A stretch of DNA of 59,465 nt from a candidate division KSB1 bacterium (lineage in GTDB: Bacteria > Zhuqueibacterota > Zhuqueibacteria > Oleimicrobiales > Geothermoviventaceae), in the NCBI GenBank assembly GCA_034506315.1, contig JAPDPT010000015.1, positions 1-59,465 on the forward strand. Direction: 5' to 3'. The notes below the pieces were generated by a model. That model made no database searches. It was not told where the DNA came from and worked only from the letters and a program-made list of their open reading frames with translations. Positions 8,293-18,522 of this stretch are shown here, piece after piece. A program made the position numbers and the translations under genes. Position 1 is the stretch's first letter. Each line of letters opens with the position of its first letter.

Positions 8293-8979
8293 ATGGAGAT
8301 CATCCGAACCGAATCTCTGGAGAAGATCTACCAGGACAATGCCGTGCCCGTACACGCCCTGCGGGGGGTTAGCCTCAGCATCCAGCAGGGCGAGTTTACG
8401 GTCATCGCTGGGCCTTCGGGCTCGGGCAAGACCACACTGCTGAATCTCATCGGTGCTCTCGACACCCCCACCCGCGGCAAAGTGTACCTTGAGGGCGAGG
8501 ATCTGAGCCAGAAGAGCCGCAAGGAACGGGCTCGGCTTCGTTTGCGACGGATCGGCTTCATCTTCCAGGCTTACAACCTGATTCCCGTCCTTACCGCTCT
8601 GGAAAATATCGAGCTGACCATGATGCTGTGCGGCGTGCCCGAAAAGGAACGGAGAGAGCGCGCCCTGGCCCTGATGGAAGAAATGGGGATTCGGGAGCTG
8701 GCCCACAAGCGTCCCACGGAGATGAGCGGCGGGCAACAGCAAAGGGTAGCTGTCGCGCGGGCCATCGTCAACCATCCCAGCATCGTGCTTGCAGACGAAC
8801 CCACCGCCAACCTGGACTCCGCCATGGCCCAGCATCTGCTCGATCTCATGGAAGAGATGAACCGCAGGCGTCGCGTCACCTTCCTGTTTGCCTCCCACGA
8901 CAGTAAGGTGATCGATCGCGCGCGTCGGCTCCTGTGGCTGAGAGATGGGCAGATTGCGTCAGAAGAGATCCGGGGCTGA
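8293..8979 (+). CDS. ABC transporter ATP-binding protein, LolD/MacB type
   Basis: This 228-residue ATPase has Walker A GPSGSGKTT at residues 40-48, Q-loop FIFQAYNLIPVLTALEN, signature MSGGQQQRVAVARA, Walker B IVLADEPTANLD and the H-loop ASHD. The 'YNLIPVLTALENIELTM' block is characteristic of the LolD/FtsE/MacB group that energises MacB-PCD permeases. GGAGGTG lies 3 nt before the ATG. It should power the two upstream permeases. The end overlaps the beta-barrel gene by 35 nt in another frame, so translation of the two is probably coupled. Confidence 0.94.
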   Translation: MEIIRTESLEKIYQDNAVPVHALRGVSLSIQQGEFTVIAGPSGSGKTTLLNLIGALDTPTRGKVYLEGEDLSQKSRKERARLRLRRIGFIFQAYNLIPVLTALENIELTMMLCGVPEKERRERALALMEEMGIRELAHKRPTEMSGGQQQRVAVARAIVNHPSIVLADEPTANLDSAMAQHLLDLMEEMNRRRRVTFLFASHDSKVIDRARRLLWLRDGQIASEEIRG

Positions 8980-10144
8980 CCCTATCCGGCGCGCTCCCTT
9001 TCTGGTCGGGTTGGTAGCTGGCCTTCTGGCAGGACCGGGAGCGGGCTTGCCGCGCCCCCGCCTCGAGTTGAGCGGCTACGCCGTCCACTTTGCCATTCAC
9101 CAGCAGAACCCCAATGCCTTGCGACGGTTCTTCGGCCTGGGCCGCTCGCGGTGGATAAACCTGACGCGCCTCCGGCTGCGACCCAGCGTTTACCTCGGGA
9201 GTTCCGCCCGAATCACCCTGGAGCACGAGCTCGACGCACTGCGCCTATCGTCCGCATTCCCGCTCATTGACCCTGGCGGAGACGCGCGGAGGCAGGTGTT
9301 CCGCTGGCGCTGGGAGGCATTGAGCCGACCCCGCGTGCGTATCCTGCACTACGTGGATCGCCTCTACTTCCGTTATGACCCGCCGTGGGGCAGCCTGGTG
9401 ATCGGACGCCAGCGCATCAGCTGGGGATCGGGACGCGTGTGGAATCCCACCGACTTCTTTAATCCCATCCATCCCGCCCACTTCGAGAAGCTCGAGAAAG
9501 ACGGGGCCGATGCGGCCTCCCTCAAACTCCACCTCGGAGCCTTCTCGGACCTCCAGATCGTGGGGAACACGGAGGATCGCTGGCACCGGAAGAATGTGGC
9601 TGCGCGCCTGCGCACCAACTGGCGGGGCTACGACCTGTCCCTTGTGGGAGGCTACGTAGACGAAAGACCGCTCATCGGGGGTGATTTCGCGGGAAACCTG
9701 GGCGATGCGGGCGTGCGCGGGGAATGGGCCTATTTGGGCCCCCGCCCGCAGGCACAGAGGCCCTTCCTGAAGGGAATTCTGGGCGTAGACCATCAGCTTC
9801 ACCCCAAACTGTATGCTCTGGCGGAGTACCACTTCAACGGAGAGGGGGAAAAGGAGCGTTCACGGTACGACTTCGCGCGGCTGTTCCGCGGCGAGCTTCT
9901 GAACGTGGCGCGCCATTACCTCTTCGTGAGCGCGGTTTTTCAGCCCCACCCGCTCGTCAGCTGGTCCCTCGGCGGCAACCTGAATCTGAGCGACGGCAGC
10001 CGTTTCTTGCTGAGCAGCCTCACCTACTCAGCGGGCGACAACCTCGCATTCTCCTTGGGAGTGCAGCTCTTCCGCGGCGGAGAGGGTACCGAGTACTCCC
10101 TCTTTCCCGAGGCCGCCTTCGCCAAGCTGGAGTGGTACTTCTGA
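8945..10144 (+). CDS. Predicted outer-membrane beta-barrel protein of the LolA/ABC operon
   Basis: This 399-residue protein has an N-terminal signal (RRAPFLVGLVAGLLAGPGAG) and then alternating amphipathic strands such as RLELSGYAVHFAIHQ, INLTRLRLRPSVYLGSSARITLEHELDAL and VLHY-type repeats. It ends GTEYSLFPEAAFAKLEWYF; a terminal aromatic after a last strand is typical of outer-membrane barrels. The segment VIGRQRISWGSGRVWNPTDFFNP resembles barrel proteins found beside MacB-like exporters, but no catalytic motif is visible. It starts inside the ATPase gene (35-nt overlap). Together with the LolA-like protein and the ABC unit it suggests an envelope-spanning system that moves lipid or lipoprotein to the outer membrane. 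The function is inferred from context. Confidence 0.8.
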   Translation: MGRLRQKRSGADPIRRAPFLVGLVAGLLAGPGAGLPRPRLELSGYAVHFAIHQQNPNALRRFFGLGRSRWINLTRLRLRPSVYLGSSARITLEHELDALRLSSAFPLIDPGGDARRQVFRWRWEALSRPRVRILHYVDRLYFRYDPPWGSLVIGRQRISWGSGRVWNPTDFFNPIHPAHFEKLEKDGADAASLKLHLGAFSDLQIVGNTEDRWHRKNVAARLRTNWRGYDLSLVGGYVDERPLIGGDFAGNLGDAGVRGEWAYLGPRPQAQRPFLKGILGVDHQLHPKLYALAEYHFNGEGEKERSRYDFARLFRGELLNVARHYLFVSAVFQPHPLVSWSLGGNLNLSDGSRFLLSSLTYSAGDNLAFSLGVQLFRGGEGTEYSLFPEAAFAKLEWYF

Positions 10145-10275
10145 GCCGCTGGGCCATCAGCCGACCCTGGGCGGCTGCCGGCGGGTCACCCCAGCACGAG
10201 ACTCTTGGCAACCAGAGCCCCTCCGCACCTTGCCAGCCATGCCTGTACACTTAGTGCGGAGAATGGGACACAACG

Positions 10276-10983
10276 GTGAGGCCAGACGTGAGGGAAAAGC
10301 GCATTTCCATCGCTGTCTGCTTTCTGCTCGTGTTGGGCCTCCTCATGGCCCTGCGATTCTTCCAACACCGGCCCTCGCAGAAGGAAAGACCAAGTTCTGT
10401 CAGCACGGGGATGGAAGCTCCTTCCCAGCCTGTGCAGGGACCCTCAGCGCCCCAGGCGCCTGCGCGCCCGCGATCGATCGGCGCGGGCAGTGCCCCTTCG
10501 CAGGTCCCTCGCCAGAAAACGGTCCGGCTGAGAAAGGGTCCCGAGCGGGAGCCGAGGCTGTCCTCCACGGGCCGCATCTACTCGGTGGCCGAGCTTGTGC
10601 CTGCGCCCCTGGCCACGATCGAGCTCCCAGGGGTCGTAGAGCGGCACGAAGCGATGGCCGCTCTGCCCAAATCGCAAGAGTCCACGGACCGAACACCTGC
10701 TTCGGTTCAGGCCGTCATGCTGCACGGCGCCCGGCTGCTGCGCGAAGCCTATCGGCGTCAACTTCGGGCCGACCCGCTTCTTGCAGGGAGGCTTACGGTG
10801 CGCCTTACGGTGGAACCGCTGGGCCGGGTGAGGGAGGTCGAGGTCCTGGACGGCGACCTTGTGGGGACGGACTTCGCCGCCCAAGCGGCCCGCTTGCTTC
10901 ACGATCTCGTGTTTCCCGCCACTCCGGAGCGGGACGGGGTCGAAGCGTACCGCCAGACCTTCGTCTTTCAGCCTGCAGAGTAG
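10276..10983 (+). CDS. TonB-like energy-transducer protein
   Basis: This 235-residue protein has a short basic cytoplasmic end and one transmembrane helix (ISIAVCFLLVLGLLMALRFF). A proline/serine-rich periplasmic linker follows, with SQPVQGPSAPQAPARPRS. The C-terminal domain has the TonB fold pattern: GRLTVRLTVEPLGRVREVEVLDGDLVGTDFAAQAARLLHDLVFPATP and a final strand YRQTFVFQPAE. TonB-family proteins couple the proton gradient to outer-membrane receptors through ExbBD, which are not in this window. The start codon is a GTG (10276, or 10288). It lies 131 nt after the barrel gene. The YP-type box seen in classical TonB is not recognisable, so it could be a TonB-like or AgmX-like periplasmic protein. 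Confidence 0.65.
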   Translation: MRPDVREKRISIAVCFLLVLGLLMALRFFQHRPSQKERPSSVSTGMEAPSQPVQGPSAPQAPARPRSIGAGSAPSQVPRQKTVRLRKGPEREPRLSSTGRIYSVAELVPAPLATIELPGVVERHEAMAALPKSQESTDRTPASVQAVMLHGARLLREAYRRQLRADPLLAGRLTVRLTVEPLGRVREVEVLDGDLVGTDFAAQAARLLHDLVFPATPERDGVEAYRQTFVFQPAE

Positions 10984-11040
10984 CCCTCTCTCCCGGGATC
11001 ACGCCCGTTCCCCTCTCTGCGCAAGAGCACTCCTCCCCAC

Positions 11041-11059
11041 GCGGGAGACCTGCTCCCGC
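11041..11059. terminator. Hairpin between convergent genes
   Basis: GCGGGAG, five nt, CTCCCGC: a perfect 7-bp stem with a 5-nt loop between the plus-strand TonB-like gene and the minus-strand esterase. There is no U-tract, so it may stall or protect transcripts rather than act as a classical intrinsic terminator. Confidence 0.45.
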
Positions 11060-11085
11060 CGGGTCGATCCCCCATGGGTCCGTCG

Positions 11086-11105
11086 GCTCCTCGGGGAGAA
11101 GGAGC
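11086..11105. terminator. Second hairpin in the same convergent interval
   Basis: GCTCCT, eight nt, AGGAGC: a 6-bp perfect inverted repeat, 26 nt after the previous one. It is weaker and lacks a U-tract. Confidence 0.3.
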
Positions 11106-11160
11106 TTCCCTGTTGCGTTGCCCCGACGCCCGCCTTACCCGACCCCGCTTGGAACTCGCC

Positions 11161-13821
11161 TCAGAACGCGTGTTCTCGGAGCCAGCCCACCACGAGCTCT
11201 TGCATCCCGGACGCGAAGTTGTTGTAGTCTTCCGGCGTCAGGAGCACAAGCCGATCCGAGGCCTCGGCGAGATCAAACACCGGCCTGGCTGCCTCCACAG
11301 CGCGCCGCAGAGCATCCGGGGGCGCCTCCCGGTCGAGCTGCGGATTGACCACCAGCACCGGGCGCGGAGCCATACACGCCAGGAGCTCGTGCAGATCGTA
11401 GGGTACACGCTCCTCCTGTCCGACGAAGAAACCCAGCTGGGGCAGGAGCAAGGTGCGGTGGGACCAGCGGGCAATCCCCCCTGTCTCCCGCGCGTCGGTG
11501 TCCAGGCGATAGGGTGCAGGGGGGCAGACCAGGACCCATCCGCACGGCCGATCGTCGAAGGCTGCCAGGTGCAACGCGATCAGAGAACCCGTGCCGTATC
11601 CCAGGACCCAGACCCGATTCGTATCGGCGACATCGAACCTTCCCAGGACGCTCAGGGCGGCACCGGCGTCGCGCACCATCTTCCCCAGGAGCGACCAGCG
11701 AGGGTGACGCTCGTAGAAGCCGGTCGCCTCGCGAATCCGGCGTCCGCACCCGATCTGGTCGTAGCAGAACACGGCAAAGCCGGCCCTTGCCAGGCGGCGG
11801 AAAGGCTGTTCACCCCGCATGTAGCCGGCTACGTAGCCGGATGCTGGCGACAGGGGGTGAAGCCAGACAATCACCGGAATTCGCCGGCCAAATGCTTCCG
11901 CCGCCGCGGGGTACACCAAGTCCCCGTTGAGGTACTCACCGAAAACAATCTGGCGCTTGACCAGGGCCCTGTAGATGTGCTGCGGGAACGCCTCCTCCAG
12001 CACGATGCGATTGGCCCGTACGCGCGCAGCAAGGTCACCGGGCGCAGGCGGGGGACCGGCGATCCCGCGCGACAGGACCGACCTGCCACCCTCCACCAGC
12101 GCGTAAAGGGAGTCCGAAATCAGAACACGGTTCAGTTGCTCCACGAGCAGGTTTGGCAGGGAGGCTCCTCCCTCCATCCCGAGCCTCTGGACCTGTTTCC
12201 TCCAGCCGCTGGTCGTAGCCTTCCAGATGCGCCGCGCGACGGCGGTCTTCCCCGCGCGGAGTTCGTTTAGTAGGCCGGCGGGATCCTGCAGGTCAGAGGC
12301 GCTCAGGAGCCACGTCGTGAGGCCCGGGGTGCTGGAGGGGCTAGACCGGCGCAGCAGCGAAGCGACGTAATCAGGCTCCAGCCCGTAGAGGCCGCCGGCG
12401 CTCGGGACACACGCCGGCTCCTCGCCGAGGATCATCGAAACCGCCTGCCGAATCGTTTGCTTCCGCTCCACCCACTGAGACCAGGAAGGGACGGGATGGC
12501 CGTCCTTCCCCTCAAGCACATTGCCGAATTCTCGCCGCGGGAACTTCTCGAGGTCGACGCTCGCCCTGCTCAGCTGGAGCCATTCCTGCCAGCTGGCTGG
12601 GTAAAGGAATTCTTCCGGGAACTCGTACCGTGCGCGCCCGAAGTGGTGGTCGCACCAGTCGAGGTAGCGCTCGATCAGCCAGCCTGTTGTCTCGTGGCTC
12701 CCTTCGCGCCAGAGGATACGGAGCCGATCCGGAGCGCCGAGCATCTCGTACACAGGCTTCACCGCCAGGTAGGTCTGCTGGATCCCCCACACGCTCTCCA
12801 CGGCGTCGTTCAGGGCCACGCTGAGCAGACAGGGCCGCGGGGCAATCAGGGCCACCAGATCGTGCAGGTCCACCGGCAGCTTGTGCTCCCGCCCTACAAA
12901 GAAGCGCCAGCGCGGGTGGTACCACTCCGGGAATCGACGGGTGATCAGTTCGATCCCCTCCCCGAAATGTTGCTCGGAGACGTAGCGGGCAGTGGCCGCT
13001 CCACCTGCTCCCGAGCTGCTCGAGATGACCAGGTCAATCCGTTCGTCCAGTGCAGCCGCGATTAGCGCCTGCTTGCCGTTGCGGGAGTGCCCGGTGATGG
13101 CGATGCGAGCGGTGTCGGCCTCCGGAACCGTCTCCAGGTAGTCCAGGCAACGGCTTGCTGCCCAGGCCCGGCGGGTGAGTCGGGACCAGTCTTCGTCTGG
13201 GTACTCCGGCAGGAAAGTGTCCGTGTCGTCGCGGGAGTCGCATCCGGCGTAGAGGCAGGCCAGGTAGCCCCTGCGTACGGCAATCAATGCCCAGCCCCGG
13301 TGATCGTTCTGGGTCAGGAATACCGGAAAGGGCCCCTTCCCTTCGGGGATCAGGAGTTCGAGCCACAAGCGGGCGGTCCCCCTCGGCCCGAAATGCAGCA
13401 CCACCTCCCGGTCGAGGGCGTTACCCAGATCCACCTCTCGAAGGACTTCGACCCTGAGCTCATCGGGTGGCGGCGGGGTTGAACCGAGAATCCAGTACTG
13501 AAGCGCGGCCTTGAGCTCTTCCCGGCGCGCCGGCCACATCTCGCGGCTGACCCTCACCTCGCCCTCTCCCACGCGCCGAACGAGGGGATCGGGAAGGTCC
13601 GCACAAGACTCCAGGGCGTCGAAGTCGGGGGGAAGCTCCCCTGTGCTCCGAAGCCAATCTTCCCAGGAGGGCGAGCTCGGTAAGATTCTCAATAGCTGTT
13701 GCAGGAATTGCTCACGCCGTTCCTTGTTCGGGTCCCCGGCGCTTGCCCTCGGTGCCCGCTGCAGAGTCGTAAGAGCCGCTGCCAGGAGCAGGATGCGAAT
13801 CGCCAGTACGTACCTCCTCAT
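11161..13821 (-). CDS. Exported tandem alpha/beta hydrolase, CE15 (glucuronoyl esterase)-like; second domain degenerate
   Basis: This 886-residue secreted protein has a signal peptide (MRRYVLAIRILLLAAALTTLQRAPRASA) and two related hydrolase units. Unit 1 has DTARIAITGHSRNGKQALIAAALDER with S246 as nucleophile, then LPVDLHDLVALIAPRP and a catalytic-type H376 in WREGSHETTG. The GxSRNGK box and the LPxDxHxLxALIAPRP box point to the CE15 glucuronoyl-esterase group, which cleaves lignin-glucuronoxylan esters. Unit 2 repeats the scaffold (DTNRVWVLGYGTGS, then VPYDLHELLACMAPRPVLVVN). Its nucleophile position is glycine (G743), and the histidine region reads PEDYNNF with no His, so it is probably non-catalytic. 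The start at 13821 has GGAGGAAG 6 nt upstream. It is the last minus-strand gene after gcvPA, separated by a strong palindrome, so it is probably transcribed separately. Confidence 0.8.
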   Translation of the reverse strand: MRRYVLAIRILLLAAALTTLQRAPRASAGDPNKERREQFLQQLLRILPSSPSWEDWLRSTGELPPDFDALESCADLPDPLVRRVGEGEVRVSREMWPARREELKAALQYWILGSTPPPPDELRVEVLREVDLGNALDREVVLHFGPRGTARLWLELLIPEGKGPFPVFLTQNDHRGWALIAVRRGYLACLYAGCDSRDDTDTFLPEYPDEDWSRLTRRAWAASRCLDYLETVPEADTARIAITGHSRNGKQALIAAALDERIDLVISSSSGAGGAATARYVSEQHFGEGIELITRRFPEWYHPRWRFFVGREHKLPVDLHDLVALIAPRPCLLSVALNDAVESVWGIQQTYLAVKPVYEMLGAPDRLRILWREGSHETTGWLIERYLDWCDHHFGRARYEFPEEFLYPASWQEWLQLSRASVDLEKFPRREFGNVLEGKDGHPVPSWSQWVERKQTIRQAVSMILGEEPACVPSAGGLYGLEPDYVASLLRRSSPSSTPGLTTWLLSASDLQDPAGLLNELRAGKTAVARRIWKATTSGWRKQVQRLGMEGGASLPNLLVEQLNRVLISDSLYALVEGGRSVLSRGIAGPPPAPGDLAARVRANRIVLEEAFPQHIYRALVKRQIVFGEYLNGDLVYPAAAEAFGRRIPVIVWLHPLSPASGYVAGYMRGEQPFRRLARAGFAVFCYDQIGCGRRIREATGFYERHPRWSLLGKMVRDAGAALSVLGRFDVADTNRVWVLGYGTGSLIALHLAAFDDRPCGWVLVCPPAPYRLDTDARETGGIARWSHRTLLLPQLGFFVGQEERVPYDLHELLACMAPRPVLVVNPQLDREAPPDALRRAVEAARPVFDLAEASDRLVLLTPEDYNNFASGMQELVVGWLREHAF

Positions 13822-13927
13822 CTTGGCTTCCTCCTCACCCGAAAGATGCCCATGGGGAAACTGGAAACCACCAGCCATCTTGCCGCGCTACCAACCGTCG
13901 ACTTTCCGGCCCCGTCGCCCTTACGTG

Positions 13928-13953
13928 CGACGCGCCCCGGCCGGGGCGCGTCG
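13928..13953. terminator. 26-bp perfect palindrome, terminator-like, after gcvPA
   Basis: CGACGCGCCCCGG followed immediately by its complement CCGGGGCGCGTCG: 13-bp arms, all G/C but one pair, and two further wobble pairs possible outside. It sits 33 nt after the gcvPA stop. It lacks a U-tract. It probably ends or processes the efp-accBC-gcvH-gcvPA transcript. Confidence 0.55.
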
Positions 13954-13985
13954 TGAAGGATCCTCTCCGACGTCTGTGACAGAGC

Positions 13986-15329
13986 TCAGTGGAGTTTCCT
14001 CAGGAGCTGGACGAAGCGGTCCATTTCCTCCCGCGTCCGCTTCTCGGTGACGGCGATCAGCAGCTCGTGAGTCCGCTCTGGCCAGAAACGAGAGAGCGGT
14101 ACGCCAGCAAAGATCTTCTCTTCGAGCGCCCGGTACACCACGTCCTGAGCCGGAATTGGGGTCCGGACCACAAACTCTTTGAAGAAGGGCCCCGGGTATA
14201 CGAGGGAATAACCCTTGAGGGCGCCGATCTGGTCGGCCAAGTAGTGGGCTTTGTAAAGGCACAGCTCCGCGACCTTGCGCAGCCCTTGCGGACCAAGAAG
14301 GCTGAGGTAGATCGTGGCGGCCAGAGCCATGAGGGCCTGATTGGTGCAGATGTTCGAGGTGGCCTTCTCCCGGCGGATGTGCTGCTCGCGCGTCTGCAGG
14401 GTCATCACAAACCCGCGCTGCCCCCGAGTGTCGACGGTCATGCCAATCAGTCGGCCAGGCATCCGCCGCACCAGCTCCTTCCTGACCGCGAAGAAGCCGA
14501 GATAGGGTCCCCCGAAGCCCAGCGGAATCCCCAGAGGCTGACCCTCGCCGGTAGCAATGTCCGCGCCGTACTGGCCGGGCGGCTTGAGGAGGCCGAGTGA
14601 GATCGGGTCATTGGACGTGACGACAAGGGTTCCAACCTGGCGCGCCGCCTGCACCAGCTCGGCAACCGGCTCGAGCAGGCCAAAGAAATTGGGGTGCTGG
14701 ATGACCAGGGCTCCGTACTCCGCTCGTGCCAGCTCCCTTGCTACCTCCTCGGGAACCAGGTGTCCCTCCGGACAGGCGACCGACGTCACCTCAATCCCCT
14801 GGCCGTGACAGTACGTACGCACCACCTCCACGTAGTGGGGGTGCAGGCTTTCGCCCACCAGGACCCGCTTCCGACCGGTCTGGGCCACCGCCATCAGCAC
14901 ACCCTCGGCCAGGGCCGAGGCGCCGTCGTACATCGAGGCGTTGGACACGTCCATCCCGGTGAGCTCGCAGATCATCGTCTGGTACTCGTAGATGGACTGT
15001 AAGGTACCCTGGCTCACTTCGGGCTGATAGGGGGTGTAGGCGGTGTAGAACTCCGAGCGCAGGAGCAACTGGTCGATGGCCGCCGGTACGAAGTGGTCGT
15101 AGGCACCGGCCCCCATGAAACACACGTACTCGTCACAGGTGGCATTCTTGGCCGCCAGGGACCGGAGCAGGTTGCTGACCTCAAGCTCCGACATCCCGGG
15201 GGGGAGATTCAGAGCGCGGGACAGCCGGTACTTATCCGGTATGTGCGAGAAGAGCTCCTCCACGCTGGTTACACCAATGACGCGGAGCATCTCCTCGCGT
15301 TCGTCCTTCGTGAGCGGGATGTAGGTCAT
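13986..15329 (-). CDS. gcvPA: Glycine dehydrogenase (decarboxylating) subunit 1
   Basis: This 447-residue alpha subunit of the split P-protein of the glycine cleavage system releases CO2 from glycine and passes the aminomethyl group to lipoyl-GcvH. It matches the family from MTYIPLTKDEREEMLRVIGV through MGAGAYDHFVPAAIDQLLLRSEFYTAYTPYQPEVSQGTLQ and GQPLGIPLGFGGPYLGFFA to the C-terminal VTEKRTREEMD. In split P-proteins the PLP lysine is on subunit 2, so its absence here is expected. The length is normal. The start at 15329 is supported by homology; the frame upstream overlaps gcvH. It follows gcvH by 20 nt. The gene for subunit 2 (gcvPB) and gcvT are not in the window, so the system must be completed elsewhere. 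Confidence 0.95.
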   Translation of the reverse strand: MTYIPLTKDEREEMLRVIGVTSVEELFSHIPDKYRLSRALNLPPGMSELEVSNLLRSLAAKNATCDEYVCFMGAGAYDHFVPAAIDQLLLRSEFYTAYTPYQPEVSQGTLQSIYEYQTMICELTGMDVSNASMYDGASALAEGVLMAVAQTGRKRVLVGESLHPHYVEVVRTYCHGQGIEVTSVACPEGHLVPEEVARELARAEYGALVIQHPNFFGLLEPVAELVQAARQVGTLVVTSNDPISLGLLKPPGQYGADIATGEGQPLGIPLGFGGPYLGFFAVRKELVRRMPGRLIGMTVDTRGQRGFVMTLQTREQHIRREKATSNICTNQALMALAATIYLSLLGPQGLRKVAELCLYKAHYLADQIGALKGYSLVYPGPFFKEFVVRTPIPAQDVVYRALEEKIFAGVPLSRFWPERTHELLIAVTEKRTREEMDRFVQLLRKLH

Positions 15330-15349
15330 GGTCCACTCTTCCCGGAAAG

Positions 15350-15730
15350 TCACTTGCCGATCAGGCCGCGGTAGGCCTCTGCGTTGAGGAGGTTGTTCAG
15401 CTCCTCCGGGTTGTCCATCTCGATCCGGATCATCCATCCCTCGCCGTAGGGATCCTTGTTGACGAGTTCGGGATGGTCGGCCAGAGCCTCGTTCACTTCG
15501 ATCACCTTGCCGCTCACGGGGGCGTACAGGTCCGAGACGGCTTTTACCGCCTCGATCGTTCCGAAGGGCTCCATCTGTTTGGTGCGGGTCCCCACTTCAG
15601 GCAGCTCGACGTAGACCACATCGCCCAGCTCGCTCTGGGCGAAGTCGGTGATACCCACCACCGCCTCCGAGTCCTCCACCCGGACCCATTCGTGCTCTTC
15701 GGTGTACAGAAGATCGTCGGGGATATTCAT
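15350..15730 (-). CDS. gcvH: Glycine cleavage system H protein
   Basis: This 126-residue lipoyl carrier shuttles the aminomethyl group between P, T and L proteins. The lipoylated lysine is K63 in GTIEAVKAVSDLYAPVSG. The N-terminal LLYTEEHEWVRVEDSEAVVGITDFAQSELGDVVYVELPEVG and the C-terminal NKDPYGEGWMIRIEM are textbook. Length is standard. It lies between accC and gcvPA in the same direction, 75 nt after accC and 20 nt before gcvPA. It is therefore probably part of the transcript from the efp promoter, linking two biotin/lipoyl-carrier systems. Confidence 0.97.
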   Translation of the reverse strand: MNIPDDLLYTEEHEWVRVEDSEAVVGITDFAQSELGDVVYVELPEVGTRTKQMEPFGTIEAVKAVSDLYAPVSGKVIEVNEALADHPELVNKDPYGEGWMIRIEMDNPEELNNLLNAEAYRGLIGK

Positions 15731-15805
15731 TCGTTTCCTCCATCGGTTCAGGCTTTCGACTTGACGGCAGAAGGGAACACGGCCACCTGTGAGGTGTGCT
15801 CGGGC

Positions 15806-17179
<1,374 letters not shown>

Positions 17180-17249
17180 CTCGTCCTGTGCTTCTCGTTC
17201 TGATCCCCCTGGATAGCAGGTTCCCCAAGGGCAGGCAAGGGGGCCCCCA

Positions 17250-17753
<504 letters not shown>

Positions 17754-17775
17754 TCCTCCCTCCGAAGGTCCGACC

Positions 17776-18336
17776 CTACCTGACGCGCTCGATGTACTCG
17801 CCGGTGCGCGTATCGACCTTGAGCACGTCCCCCTCCTCGATGAAGAGCGGGACCTGGATCACTGCCCCCGTCTCAAGCGTCGCCGGCTTGGACCCTCCGG
17901 AGGCCGTGTCGCCTCGGACACCCGGTTCCGTCTTCGCTACCGCCAGCTCCACAAAAAAGGGCAGTTCCACGCCTACCGGGGTCTCCCCGCTGAAAAGCAC
18001 GCCTACCGTCTGCCCCTCTTTCAGGAAAAGCTTCTTATCGCCGACCAGGTCCTCGCTGACCATGACCTGCTCGTACGTCTCCGTATCCATGAAGTAGTAG
18101 TGGCCCTCCGACTGGTACAGGTACTGCATCTCCTTACGCTCGACACGCACGTCCTCCACCCTCTCGCCCGATCGGAACGTGCGGTCAATGACGCGACCCG
18201 TCTTCAGATTCTTCAGCTTGGTGCGGACGAAGGCACTGCCCTTGCCCGGGTTGACGTGCAGGAATTCCACGATCGTCCAGATCTCTCCGTCCAGGAGAAT
18301 GGTCATGCCGTTCCGAAAATCCGATGTCGTTGCCAT
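17776..18336 (-). CDS. efp: Translation elongation factor P
   Basis: This 186-residue factor rescues ribosomes stalled at polyproline. Domain I reads [47 protein letters not shown]. The loop lysine that is post-translationally modified in many species is K32 in PGKGSAF. The C-terminal signature [29 protein letters not shown] is complete. The start at 18336 has GGAGGAAG about 9 nt upstream; the upstream extension has no homology. A clear promoter lies at 18400-18428, making efp the first gene of an efp-accB-accC-gcvH-gcvPA transcript. A KamA-family protein elsewhere in the window could belong to EF-P modification, but no EpmA is seen. Confidence 0.96.
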   Translation of the reverse strand: MATTSDFRNGMTILLDGEIWTIVEFLHVNPGKGSAFVRTKLKNLKTGRVIDRTFRSGERVEDVRVERKEMQYLYQSEGHYYFMDTETYEQVMVSEDLVGDKKLFLKEGQTVGVLFSGETPVGVELPFFVELAVAKTEPGVRGDTASGGSKPATLETGAVIQVPLFIEEGDVLKVDTRTGEYIERVR

Positions 18337-18399
18337 GCAGGTGCTTCCTCCAAACGAGCCAACCCTATTATCTTGCAGCACTTTTCCCACAAGCGCCCG

Positions 18400-18428
18400 A
18401 ATATAACCCGGCCCTCCCTAAAAGTCAA
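18400..18428 (-). promoter_or_regulatory. Promoter of the efp-accB-accC-gcvH-gcvPA operon
   Basis: On the minus strand TTGACT, 17 nt, TATATT, with CGG following. It gives a leader of about 55 nt to the efp ATG. One of the best-matching promoter candidates in the window. Confidence 0.75.
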
Positions 18429-18522
18429 TGCGTTTGTAGCCGCCGCGAAGTACATGCCCGTCGCCCTTTAGGTCCCCTTGATTCTACAGGCGGCGGGAAA
18501 AGAGGCCCAGGCGAGCACTGGG

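Noticed and set aside
11074..12270. Plus-strand open frame of 398 codons over the esterase
   Set aside because: Antisense to the conserved second hydrolase domain; no ribosome binding site or domain.
17239..17248. GGGGGCCCCC palindrome after accB
   Set aside because: Ten bases with no loop, in GC-rich sequence; expected by chance and no U-tract.
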